Source: M55B112 sp964539395 (GTDB taxonomy: Bacteria > Bacteroidota > Bacteroidia > Bacteroidales > GCA-2748055). Taken from it: a stretch of 64,000 nt of DNA. The stretch lies in contig CAZIIU010000017.1 in the NCBI GenBank assembly GCA_964539395.1, positions 1 to 64,000 on the forward strand, given 5' to 3'. Both the position numbers and the translations under genes were made by a program. Below the pieces are notes generated by a model. That model searched no databases and had not been told where the DNA came from. It was given only the letters and a program-made list of their open reading frames with translations. Position 1 is the first letter of the stretch; each line of letters opens with the position of its first letter. This document shows, piece by piece, positions 18,228 to 26,448 of the stretch.

Positions 18228-19394
18228 ATGGATCAATTTGCAGAAATAGCCGGATTCATACGTAGTATCTTTCGAAAAGAAAAGGAGTTTATCCCTCTAC
18301 ATGCACCCGTATTCCTGGGAAATGAAAAGAAATATCTTGAGGAGTGTATTGATTCTACGTTTGTTTCGAGTGTTGGAAAGTTTGTCGATCAATTTGAGGA
18401 AGAGATAGCCAATTATACGGGAGTTAATAAAGCCGTTGCATGTGTTAACGGAACTAACGCCCTACACATGGCTCTCATACTTTCAGGGGTTGAAAGTGAT
18501 GATGAAGTCATTACACAACCCCTCACTTTTATAGCTACGGTGAATGCGATCAGGTACTGCGGCGCAAAACCGGTTTTTGTAGATATTGAAAAGGAAACAC
18601 TGGGTTTGAGTCCGACTTCTCTGAGTCGCTTCCTGCGAGAGACTGCAGTGGTGAAAAAAGAGGGTTGTTTCAACAGAGTTACTGGCAAAAGAATAAAAGC
18701 CTGTGTCCCGGTACATATTTTTGGTCATCCCTGCAGGATCGATGAGATTGTGAAGATATGTTCAGAATTTAAGATCAAGGTTGTAGAGGATGCGGCTGAA
18801 AGCCTTGGTAGCAGATATAAAGGGAAACACACCGGCACTTTTGCTCCAATGGGAATCTTAAGTTTTAACGGGAATAAGATTCTTACATCAGGGGGAGGAG
18901 GAATGTTGCTTTGCAATGATGAAGAACTGGCAAGAAATGCAAAACACCTGACGACGCAGGCAAAAGTCCCGCATCCCTGGGATTTCAATCATGATGAAAT
19001 AGGATATAATTACAGGATGCCGAATTTAAATGCCGCACTTGGGTTGGCACAACTGGAAAAACTGGATTATTATATCGAATTAAAAAGAACACTTGCTGAA
19101 AAGTATGATAGTTTCTTTACCCCACTGGATATAGAATTTATTGCTGAACCTGACGATTCATATTCCAATTACTGGCTATGTTGTATTTTATTAAATAATG
19201 CGGAGGAGCGCAATAGTTTCCTAAATTATACCAACGAAAGAGGGATTATGACCCGGCCTGCATGGAAACTGATGAACGAATTGCCAATGTTCCGCGACTG
19301 CCAGGTATTTGAAAACCATCAGGCAAAGAAAATTGCAGATACACTTGTCAATATTCCCAGTTCGGTAATTCCGGAATTATCAAAAGATAATTGA
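18228..19394 (+). CDS. legC: LegC-type nucleotide-sugar 4-aminotransferase
   Basis: 388-residue PLP-dependent DegT/DnrJ/EryC1/StrS aminotransferase. Segments FIPLHAPVFLGNEKKYL, STFVSSVGKFVDQFE, TLGLSPTSLSRFL and KHLTTQAKVPHPWDF are the ones I associate with LegC. The PLP lysine is Lys217 in SFNGNKILTSGGGG. LegC transfers an amino group to C4 of the GDP- (or UDP-) 4-keto-6-deoxy sugar in legionaminic acid synthesis. It lies between the epimerase gene and neuB with short gaps. Its presence makes legionaminic or a close di-amino nonulosonic acid more likely than plain sialic acid. Confidence 0.9.
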   Translation: MDQFAEIAGFIRSIFRKEKEFIPLHAPVFLGNEKKYLEECIDSTFVSSVGKFVDQFEEEIANYTGVNKAVACVNGTNALHMALILSGVESDDEVITQPLTFIATVNAIRYCGAKPVFVDIEKETLGLSPTSLSRFLRETAVVKKEGCFNRVTGKRIKACVPVHIFGHPCRIDEIVKICSEFKIKVVEDAAESLGSRYKGKHTGTFAPMGILSFNGNKILTSGGGGMLLCNDEELARNAKHLTTQAKVPHPWDFNHDEIGYNYRMPNLNAALGLAQLEKLDYYIELKRTLAEKYDSFFTPLDIEFIAEPDDSYSNYWLCCILLNNAEERNSFLNYTNERGIMTRPAWKLMNELPMFRDCQVFENHQAKKIADTLVNIPSSVIPELSKDN

Positions 19395-19408
19395 TCAAAA
19401 AATTCACT

Positions 19409-20455
19409 ATGAAAAACAGAGGTTCGGGTGCGAATAAAGTAATAATTATCGCAGAAGCAGGTGTAAATCATAATGGAGACATGAACCTCGCTGAGAAGCT
19501 GATTGATGCAGCCGCAGATGCAGGTGCAGATTATATTAAATTCCAGACCTTTAAAGCAGAATTGATTATATCTAGAAAAGCACAGAAAGCCAGGTATCAG
19601 ATGGAAAATACAGGCAATAGTGCTGAGACTCAATTTGAGATGGTAAAAAAGCTTGAATTAAGTTATGATTCTTTTAGAAGACTAAAAATATACTGTCAGT
19701 CAAAAAATATAGAATTTCTTTCTACAGGTTTTGACCTTCCCAGCATTGATTTCCTTGATGAACTTGGTCAGCCTTTCTTTAAGATTCCATCAGGAGAGGT
19801 TACCAATAAGCCTTACCTCGAACATATTGCCAGAAAAGGAAAACCTGTTGTTATGAGTACCGGGATGGCTGACATGCAGGAGATTAACTTAGCTTTTAAG
19901 GTGTTGTTGGACAATGGATTGTCACGAAAGGATATTACTATTCTACATTGTAATACCGAGTATCCCACACCTATGCAGGATGTGAATCTCAAAGCAATGT
20001 TATCAATGCGTGATGAACTTGGTGTAAGGATAGGGTATTCTGATCATACATTGGGGATAGAAATTCCTATTGCAGCCGTTGCCATGGGAGCGGCGCTTAT
20101 TGAAAAGCACTTTACACTGGACAGGAATTTACCAGGACCTGATCATAAAGCATCGCTTGAACCGGATGAACTTAAACAAATGGTTAGTTCTATACGTAAC
20201 GTTGAACTGGCGTTGTCCGGTAACGGGATAAAAGAACCCAGCAGGTCAGAAAAACCCAATATACCAATAGCAAGAAAAAGCATTCATCTTAATGTAAAAC
20301 TTAATGCAGGTACGGTACTTTGCAGGAAACACCTTGTAATGAAACGTCCGGGGACCGGGATTTCTCCAATGGATATAGATGAAGTACTGGAAAAAAAATT
20401 GGCAGTCACACTCGATGCTGATACTATGTTATTATGGGAAAATCTAAAAGACTAA
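19409..20455 (+). CDS. neuB: N-acetylneuraminate/legionaminate synthase (NeuB/LegI)
   Basis: About 348 residues. The TIM-barrel part shows IIAEAGVNHNGDM near the start, DYIKFQTFK, FKIPSGEVTNKPYLEHIA, and HCNTEYPTPMQDVNL. The C-terminal part (after about 285) is the SAF antifreeze-like domain found in this family. It condenses phosphoenolpyruvate with a six-carbon amino sugar to give the nine-carbon acid. I chose ATG 19409; a TTG at 19391 would add six residues and overlap the end of legC. The neuC gene begins inside its last 22 bases, so translation is coupled. Confidence 0.92.
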   Translation: MKNRGSGANKVIIIAEAGVNHNGDMNLAEKLIDAAADAGADYIKFQTFKAELIISRKAQKARYQMENTGNSAETQFEMVKKLELSYDSFRRLKIYCQSKNIEFLSTGFDLPSIDFLDELGQPFFKIPSGEVTNKPYLEHIARKGKPVVMSTGMADMQEINLAFKVLLDNGLSRKDITILHCNTEYPTPMQDVNLKAMLSMRDELGVRIGYSDHTLGIEIPIAAVAMGAALIEKHFTLDRNLPGPDHKASLEPDELKQMVSSIRNVELALSGNGIKEPSRSEKPNIPIARKSIHLNVKLNAGTVLCRKHLVMKRPGTGISPMDIDEVLEKKLAVTLDADTMLLWENLKD

Positions 20456-21564
20456 AAGTTGGAGTTTTAACAAGTTCCAGGGCGGATTATAGCATATATT
20501 CCCCTCTTCTTTTAAAGATTGAAGAAGATTCATTTTTTGAAATGGAGGTCCTGGCATTTGGCACGCATTTGATGAAAAAATTTGGTCATACGGTTGATTG
20601 TATCTATAAGGATGGATTTAATATAGTTGAAATAGGAGAGACCATGAGTGAGAGAGATTCCCCGTCTGATATCTCAAATGCGATGGCGAGGACTATAATA
20701 GCATTTTCCTCTTTTTTTGAGAAAAATGAATATGATCTGATTATTGCTTTAGGTGATCGTTATGAAATGTTTGCTTCCGTCGTTGCTTCAGTTCCCTTCA
20801 TTATTCCTGTCGCACATATTGCAGGCGGGGAAACAACCCTGGGTGCCATTGATAATGCATTCAGGCACTCGATAACAACTTTTTCCAGTATTCATTTCGC
20901 TACGACTGATATCTATCGGGACCGGATCAGGGAGATCACCGGGATGGACAGACATATATATAATGTGGGCTCCCTGAGTATTGATAATCTAAAAAAACTA
21001 AAACTACTGGATGTATATGAATTTAATGATCGGTTTGGTATAGATATGTCCACCCCGACCATTCTGTTTACCTTCCATCCCGAAACAGTAAATTATCAAA
21101 AGAGTAAAGTTTACATAAAAGAAATAATAGATGCCATTGAAAAATTATCCGGTTACCAATTGCTGATAACCATGCCAAATGCTGATACCATGGGCTTAAT
21201 GATAAGGGAAGAACTTGAAAGATATGCAGAAAGTCAGCCGAATGTTTATACGGTAGAAACCCTTGGAACATTAGGTTACCTTTCTGCAATGAAACACTGT
21301 TCTTTCATTTTAGGAAATACATCGAGTGGTTTTACGGAAGCAGCATTTTTCCCTAAATGGGTCATTAATCTTGGAGATCGTCAGAAAGGAAGGATTATAA
21401 CCCCAAATATAGTACAGACCCCAATAAAAAGTGAAGCGATACTGAATTCGATCCAACAGATCGAAAATACCAGTCTCACTGATAATTGTAATATCTATGG
21501 TGACGGGAATGCTGCTGACCGGATCGTTTCAATCATAAAAAATATTTTTGAATCCAATGATTAG
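20434..21564 (+). CDS. neuC: Hydrolysing nucleotide-sugar 2-epimerase (NeuC/LegG)
   Basis: 376 residues with the GT-B-like fold of UDP-GlcNAc 2-epimerases. LTSSRADYSIYSPLL at the start, GDRYEMFA, AHIAGGETTLGAIDNAFRH and NTSSGFTEAAFF are the hallmark blocks of the hydrolysing NeuC group. It inverts C2 and releases the nucleotide, giving the free amino sugar that NeuB uses. It overlaps neuB by 22 bases and the truncated cytidylyltransferase gene by 8 bases, so that broken gene was once the next member of this operon. Confidence 0.92.
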   Translation: MGKSKRLKVGVLTSSRADYSIYSPLLLKIEEDSFFEMEVLAFGTHLMKKFGHTVDCIYKDGFNIVEIGETMSERDSPSDISNAMARTIIAFSSFFEKNEYDLIIALGDRYEMFASVVASVPFIIPVAHIAGGETTLGAIDNAFRHSITTFSSIHFATTDIYRDRIREITGMDRHIYNVGSLSIDNLKKLKLLDVYEFNDRFGIDMSTPTILFTFHPETVNYQKSKVYIKEIIDAIEKLSGYQLLITMPNADTMGLMIREELERYAESQPNVYTVETLGTLGYLSAMKHCSFILGNTSSGFTEAAFFPKWVINLGDRQKGRIITPNIVQTPIKSEAILNSIQQIENTSLTDNCNIYGDGNAADRIVSIIKNIFESND

Positions 21565-21688
21565 AAAAAATATTCTTGCTGTAATATTAGCCAGAGGCGG
21601 ATCAAAGAGGGTTCCGGGAAAAAACATTAAACCATATAATGAAAAGCCACTGATTTATTATACCATCGAAGCTGCCTTGGTTCAGTGA
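21557..21688 (+). pseudogene. neuA: Truncated CMP-nonulosonate synthetase (5' end only)
   Basis: ATG 21557 opens a 43-residue frame with the complete CTP-binding signature LARGGSKRVPGKN at residues 11-23 and PLIYYTIEAA, then TGA 21686-21688. Intact enzymes have about 230 residues, so over 80% is missing. From about 21680 the sequence, read in the next frame, is the middle of an fdtA gene (G-S-V-R-G-G-H-A-H). This is a recombination junction, not a point mutation. The intact relative at 5728 could supply the activity. Confidence 0.85.
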
Positions 21689-21954
21689 GAGGCGGACATG
21701 CTCATAAGGAATTAAACCAGCTTATTGTTGCTGCCAGCGGTTCATTCAATGTTTTACTTGATGACGGAAATTATAAAAAAGTTGTTGAATTGAATCGACC
21801 CTATTATGGATTACTGGTTAAACCTGGTATCTGGAGAGAACTGGTAAATTTTTCTTCTGGAGCAATTTGCCTTGTCCTCGCGTCGGAAAAGTTCATCGAA
21901 GAAGATTATATACGCAATTATTTAGATTTTTTAAGGTGGAAATCCAGGAAGTAA
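21685..21954 (+). pseudogene. fdtA: 3' part of an FdtA/WxcM-like isomerase gene
   Basis: An 89-residue frame beginning RGGHAHKELNQLIVAAS and ending in KFIEEDYIRNYLDF. It aligns without gaps to the last two thirds of the intact copy at 33711 but lacks the N-terminal half of the cupin (about 48 residues), which was replaced by the neuA fragment. A GTG at 21685 could start translation, yet the fold would be incomplete. It retains the paired histidines RGGHAH. It overlaps the start of the next gene by 19 bases. Base differences from the 33711 copy are many, so it is not a recent duplicate. Confidence 0.8.
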
Positions 21955-22877
21955 CTAAAGAGTATTACTCTAACATAATAAATAATCCAAATCATATCTT
22001 TGGACTGCCTGCTTTTAATGATCTGAACAGAAAAAAGTGTAAAAAAGTATATTATTTATTATTCAGGGATAGCAGATACAGACTTGGACTTATCGGAGGC
22101 ATAAAAGATGATTTTTTTTTATCGCCTTTTTCTGCACCTTTTAATGGCTTTTCTTATCTGAGTTCTGATATTAAGTTAAGACATATCGAAGATGCTATTA
22201 TTGCATTGGAAGATTGGGCTTTTAAAAATAAATTGAAAAAAATTAGACTAATACTACCTCCCGCGATCTATAGTCCGGATTTCCTGACCAAGCAAATTAA
22301 TTGTTTCTGGCGTCACGATTATCTCATAAAGAATATCGATTTGAACTATTCTTTTAACCTATCATTTCTTGATAGTAACTATCCTGATAATATATGGCGA
22401 AATGCGAGAAAAAATTTAAATACATCCTTTAAATCCGGATTCATATTTGAAAAATGTGAAACCCGTGAAGAGCAGAAAAAAGTCTACGATATAATATATG
22501 AGAACAGGAAATTGCGCGGATTTCCACTTCGAATGTGTTGGGAACAGGTTCAATCAACTATCGAAATCATACACGCTGACTTTTTCATTTTGAAATCTAT
22601 TAAAAATGAATTAATCGCATCGGCAATAGTTTTTTATGTTGTTGATAATATCGTCCAGGTAATATACTGGGGAGATCTTCCAGAATTTTCTTCCATGAGG
22701 CCAATGAATTTTCTTTCATATAAATTATTTGAATATTATAAAAATATGGGAATAAGCATTGTTGATCTGGGGCCATCAACTGAAAATTCAGTCCCCAATT
22801 ATGGCCTTGCAGAATTCAAAGAAAGTATTGGATGCTCAGTAGAGCCTAAATATACAATTGAGAAGATTTTTTCATGA
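21936..22877 (+). CDS. FemAB/GNAT-like acyltransferase
   Basis: About 313 residues from GTG 21936. An ATG-led reading from 21867 would run out of frame through fdtA-derived sequence and yields an unlikely Arg-rich leader, so I prefer GTG. The second half (NIWRNARKNLNTSFKSG, IIYENRKLRGFPLRM, IASAIVFYVVDNIVQVIYWGD) resembles the FemAB/acetyltransferase fold that transfers amino acids or acyl groups. It probably N-acylates an amino sugar, since it lies among 3-amino-sugar genes. It overlaps the following aminotransferase gene by 4 bases. No sign of truncation at its 3' end. Confidence 0.65.
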   Translation: MEIQEVTKEYYSNIINNPNHIFGLPAFNDLNRKKCKKVYYLLFRDSRYRLGLIGGIKDDFFLSPFSAPFNGFSYLSSDIKLRHIEDAIIALEDWAFKNKLKKIRLILPPAIYSPDFLTKQINCFWRHDYLIKNIDLNYSFNLSFLDSNYPDNIWRNARKNLNTSFKSGFIFEKCETREEQKKVYDIIYENRKLRGFPLRMCWEQVQSTIEIIHADFFILKSIKNELIASAIVFYVVDNIVQVIYWGDLPEFSSMRPMNFLSYKLFEYYKNMGISIVDLGPSTENSVPNYGLAEFKESIGCSVEPKYTIEKIFS

Positions 22878-23797
22878 TGTTTGTTATTCCACCGGATCCA
22901 TATTTGACGCCATCATTTCGGATAAGTCCATTCAGAACCTCAGATATTGCATTTAATAATAATCTGGATGAGAGTACATTAATAACAGATTATTTAGATG
23001 AAAGATTCGGAAAGAGAAAATATGCATTAACTAAAAATGGAAGACAGTCAATCCACATCGCGCTATCAAATTATAACCTTCAAAGAGACGATGTGGTCAC
23101 AATACTTACGACTACCGGGAATCAGTATATTAGTAGTTGTGTTACAAATGAAATAGAAGAATTTTGTAAATGGTCAAGGAAAATTGAAACATCCACAAAA
23201 GTCCTGTTTGTTAATCATGAGTTCGGTTTTCCTTATCCAGGATTAAATACCTTGAAGGAGCATGGGTTACCTGTTATTGAAGATTGCGCGCATTCATTCT
23301 TTTCAAAAGATAATGACAATTCTGTTGGTAAAACCGGAGACTACGTTATTTTCAGTTTTCCTAAAATGTTCCCGATCCAGATAGGTGGTTTAATAGTAGC
23401 AAACAGGGATAATCCATTACGAAGCCCCTCTTTACCTGTTGTGGAAGATCAATATATTAGAAAAGTAGTTTCGCATCACCTTCAACGTAAAGAGGATATT
23501 ATACATTCCCGATTGAGGAATTATAGGATGTTGACCAATCTTTTTGAATCACTTGATGTATATCCAAGATTCAAATTAAAACCAGGATTAGTTCCCGGGG
23601 TGTTCATGTTTACAACTTCCAGTCATCAAATTGATCTGCAGGAATTAAAGAAATATTGCTATTCAAATGGCATACAAAGCAGTGTTTTTTATGGAGAAGA
23701 GGCATTTTATATTCCTGTTCATCAAGTGCTTAAAGCTGATGAACTTATGTACTTTTTTGAAGTTATAAAAGATTTCTTAACACACTACTCAAAATGA
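22874..23797 (+). CDS. DegT-family PLP protein, divergent
   Basis: 307 residues, shorter than the usual 370-400. ALTKNGRQSIHIALSNY, VLFVNHEFGFPYPGL, PVIEDCAHSFFSK and FSFPKMFPIQIGGL follow the DegT/StrS aminotransferase order, with a candidate PLP lysine at Lys164. The surroundings of the lysine differ from the common GKN pattern, and several active-site loops are short. It may be an aminotransferase with an unusual substrate or a non-catalytic relative. It is coupled to the preceding acyltransferase gene by a 4-base overlap; together they are the two intact genes between broken fdtA and fdtB copies. Confidence 0.68.
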   Translation: MMFVIPPDPYLTPSFRISPFRTSDIAFNNNLDESTLITDYLDERFGKRKYALTKNGRQSIHIALSNYNLQRDDVVTILTTTGNQYISSCVTNEIEEFCKWSRKIETSTKVLFVNHEFGFPYPGLNTLKEHGLPVIEDCAHSFFSKDNDNSVGKTGDYVIFSFPKMFPIQIGGLIVANRDNPLRSPSLPVVEDQYIRKVVSHHLQRKEDIIHSRLRNYRMLTNLFESLDVYPRFKLKPGLVPGVFMFTTSSHQIDLQELKKYCYSNGIQSSVFYGEEAFYIPVHQVLKADELMYFFEVIKDFLTHYSK

Positions 23798-23855
23798 AAT
23801 ACAGGAAAATAATGTGGACATTCACTAAAGAGGGATGATTTAAATTATCTGGTCA

Positions 23856-24146
23856 ATGATAGAATTTCTGGATTTACAAAAAATTACACAGGCGTTTCAG
23901 CCTGAATTAAATATGGCTATAGCTCGTGTAGTAAATCGCGGCTGGTATCTTTTAGGAGAAGAACTGAATGAGTTTGAACGTGCTTTTGCCTCCTATATCG
24001 GTGTAAAATATTGTATAGGAGTTGGAAATGGACTTGAATTACCAATAACTGAAAAGATTCATAATGAAATCTTAAGCTTTCCTATTAGCCCGTTTCTTAC
24101 ATTAGACCAAGCTCAAAAGATTACTGATCTGGTAAATGAATTTTAA
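23856..24146 (+). pseudogene. fdtB: FdtB-like aminotransferase with large in-frame deletion
   Basis: A 96-residue frame. Residues 1-60 (MIEFLDLQKI to CIGVGNGL) align to the N-terminus of the intact FdtB at 34686, and residues 61-96 (ELPITEKIHNEIL to the end) align to its last 37. About 290 middle residues, including the PLP lysine region, are gone, and the junction near 24036 keeps the frame. The product cannot be an aminotransferase. It is a clear internal deletion relic; whether the short protein is made is unknown. Confidence 0.88.
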
Positions 24147-24185
24147 AAATATTAGGTTATCAATGCGTATTGAAATCTTCTTAAA

Positions 24186-25046
24186 ATGAAAGATAAAAAA
24201 TCAAACTATACCATAAATATTCAACCGAGAGGTAAATTCCTAAATCTTAATTTTGATGAATTATGGAAATATAGAGATTTATTATATATGTATGTTAAAA
24301 GAGATATTATAACCTTTTACAAACAAACAGTTCTGGGTCCGATCTGGTTCTTTATCCAACCTATATTTATGACGGTAATTTACATGTTTGTGTTTGGTGG
24401 ATTAGCAGGAATATCAACAGACGGAATACCACAGCCTCTTTTTTACTTGTCCGGTATTACTTTGTGGCAATATTTCTCTGAATCACTTACCAAAACTTCT
24501 GATACTTTTTTTACGAATCAAGCCATCTTTGGAAAGGTGTATTTTCCAAGACTAATTGCTCCGTTAGCAATTACTATCAGTGGATTGCTTAAAATGTTTA
24601 TTCAATTTGGATTATTTGCCATTGTGTATATATATTTCCTTACCAAAGGAACTAATGTTTCGCCTAATCTCCATGCTCTGCTTTTTCCATTATTAGTATT
24701 AATGCTGGCTGGTCTTGCCCTTGGATTTGGTACAATTATCACTTCATTGACAACTAAATATCGTGATTTGAAATTCCTGATAACATTTGGTGTTCAACTT
24801 TGGATGTACGCCACACCTGTCATTTATCCATTATCGGTGATGAAAGGGAGCTATGAAAAATATATGTGGATAATTCAGGCCAATCCTTTAACAGCCATTA
24901 TGGAAACATTCAAATATGGATTTTTAGGTGAAGGGACATTTTCATGGTGGGCACTTGCATACAGTTTTCTGTTTACGGTGATAGTATTGGTAGGGGGAAT
25001 GATTATTTTTAATCGTGTAGAAAGAACTTTTATGGATATCATCTAA
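24186..25046 (+). CDS. wzm: ABC-type polysaccharide export permease (Wzm)
   Basis: 286-residue membrane protein with about six hydrophobic segments. The N-terminal cytoplasmic part ends in LLYMYVKRDIITFYKQTVLGP, the typical Wzm/TagG entry, followed by IWFFIQPIFMTVIYMFVFGG and the late IVLVGGMIIFNRVERTFMDII. It forms the inner-membrane channel that exports a finished lipid-linked polysaccharide using the ATPase encoded 13 bases downstream. This places an ABC-dependent export system in a region that also has a Wzx flippase. Confidence 0.9.
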   Translation: MKDKKSNYTINIQPRGKFLNLNFDELWKYRDLLYMYVKRDIITFYKQTVLGPIWFFIQPIFMTVIYMFVFGGLAGISTDGIPQPLFYLSGITLWQYFSESLTKTSDTFFTNQAIFGKVYFPRLIAPLAITISGLLKMFIQFGLFAIVYIYFLTKGTNVSPNLHALLFPLLVLMLAGLALGFGTIITSLTTKYRDLKFLITFGVQLWMYATPVIYPLSVMKGSYEKYMWIIQANPLTAIMETFKYGFLGEGTFSWWALAYSFLFTVIVLVGGMIIFNRVERTFMDII

Positions 25047-25059
25047 ATCTACTAACTCA

Positions 25060-26406
25060 ATGAAAGAGAAGTCAATTATTTTTGAAAACATATCAAAACA
25101 GTATCAACTCGGTAGAATTGGCACCGGCACACTGAGTCATGATCTGAAAAGATGGTGGATCCTAAATGTGCAGCGGAAGGAAGATCCATACTTGAAAATT
25201 GGAGAAAAAAACGATCGATCGGAAAATGCTAAAGGAAGCAGGGTTTGGGCACTTAAAAATGTAAACCTCGAAATTGAGACAGGAGAGGTACTGGGTATTA
25301 TCGGTAAAAATGGTGCAGGAAAGTCAACCTTGCTCAAGATTCTGTCCAGGGTCACTGCTCCTACTACTGGCAGTATCACAGCCTTCGGAAGAATAGCCTC
25401 ATTGTTGGAAGTTGGTACAGGTTTTCATCCTGAAATGACAGGCAGGGAGAATATCTATATGAATGGCACAATAATGGGTATGACCAAATCTGAGATCAAT
25501 AAAAAATTTGATGAAATAGTTGATTTTGCCGGGGTGGCAAAATACATAGATACTCCTGTGAAAAGGTACAGTAGCGGTATGACAGTTCGGCTTGGATTTG
25601 CAATTGCGGCTCATTTGGAGCCGGAAATCCTGGTCGTGGATGAGGTCCTGGCCGTTGGGGATGCAGAATTTCAGAAGAAGGCAATCGGTAAAATGAAGGA
25701 TGTCTCAAAGGGAGAAGGAAGGACTGTTTTGTTTGTAAGTCATAACATGGGTTCAATAAATGCGTTGTGTACAAAAGCTATGCTGCTTGACAATGGAGAA
25801 GTTACAGCAATTGGTGAAACTCCCAAAATAACGTCTCTTTATTTCAATAGTACTGGTGGTGCTTCCGGAGAATTCAAAATTGGAAGGGCAGCTCCTGATG
25901 AGGAAGTTGTGATTGATAAGGCTCGACTGCTGAATGATAATAATGAAACGACAAATACTTTCGGTTTTGGAGAGACTATGACGGTTGAGTTGTTGTTAAA
26001 TACACACGAAGAGATTATTAGCCCGTATATCTGGATATTGATACAGAATTCCAAGGGGCCGGTATCAGCAGCAACCGGGATGCTGGATGGATACAGAACT
26101 GAGAAGCTTACTAAGGGTCAAAATATAGTAAGATGTACATTTTTTAGTTTACCGCTCTTACATGATATATATACACTTCGTGTAGGAATTAGATCAAATG
26201 ACGGAACCAGGTTGATTACTAAGTCAAAAGATGTAGGAGAATTCAACATTGTCGGAGAATTAGGTAATTTAGGATTGAATGGGGATTTGGCAGATATTCT
26301 TGCACACGATTTGTATCCTCCCTTAATACCATATCAGTGGGAATTTAACGATGGTAAAACATATACATTTGATATAAATAATTATGTCAAACGAAAAAGA
26401 ATTTGA
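25060..26406 (+). CDS. wzt: ABC-type polysaccharide export ATPase with glycan-binding tail (Wzt)
   Basis: 448 residues. Walker A GKNGAGKST is at 82-90, the signature YSSGM at 170-174, Walker B ILVVDEVLAVGD at 190-201 and the H-loop His at 228. Residues from about 270 form an extra beta-sandwich domain like the Wzt C-terminal domain, which in O9a-type systems recognises the modified end of the glycan. A long N-terminal insert (residues 25-60) is common in this group. It follows wzm after 13 bases. The C-terminal domain implies that the exported chain carries a specific terminal residue. Confidence 0.92.
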   Translation: MKEKSIIFENISKQYQLGRIGTGTLSHDLKRWWILNVQRKEDPYLKIGEKNDRSENAKGSRVWALKNVNLEIETGEVLGIIGKNGAGKSTLLKILSRVTAPTTGSITAFGRIASLLEVGTGFHPEMTGRENIYMNGTIMGMTKSEINKKFDEIVDFAGVAKYIDTPVKRYSSGMTVRLGFAIAAHLEPEILVVDEVLAVGDAEFQKKAIGKMKDVSKGEGRTVLFVSHNMGSINALCTKAMLLDNGEVTAIGETPKITSLYFNSTGGASGEFKIGRAAPDEEVVIDKARLLNDNNETTNTFGFGETMTVELLLNTHEEIISPYIWILIQNSKGPVSAATGMLDGYRTEKLTKGQNIVRCTFFSLPLLHDIYTLRVGIRSNDGTRLITKSKDVGEFNIVGELGNLGLNGDLADILAHDLYPPLIPYQWEFNDGKTYTFDINNYVKRKRI

Positions 26407-26448
26407 AGTATTATAAACTAAGTTTAAATAGAAAACAAAATTATTATT

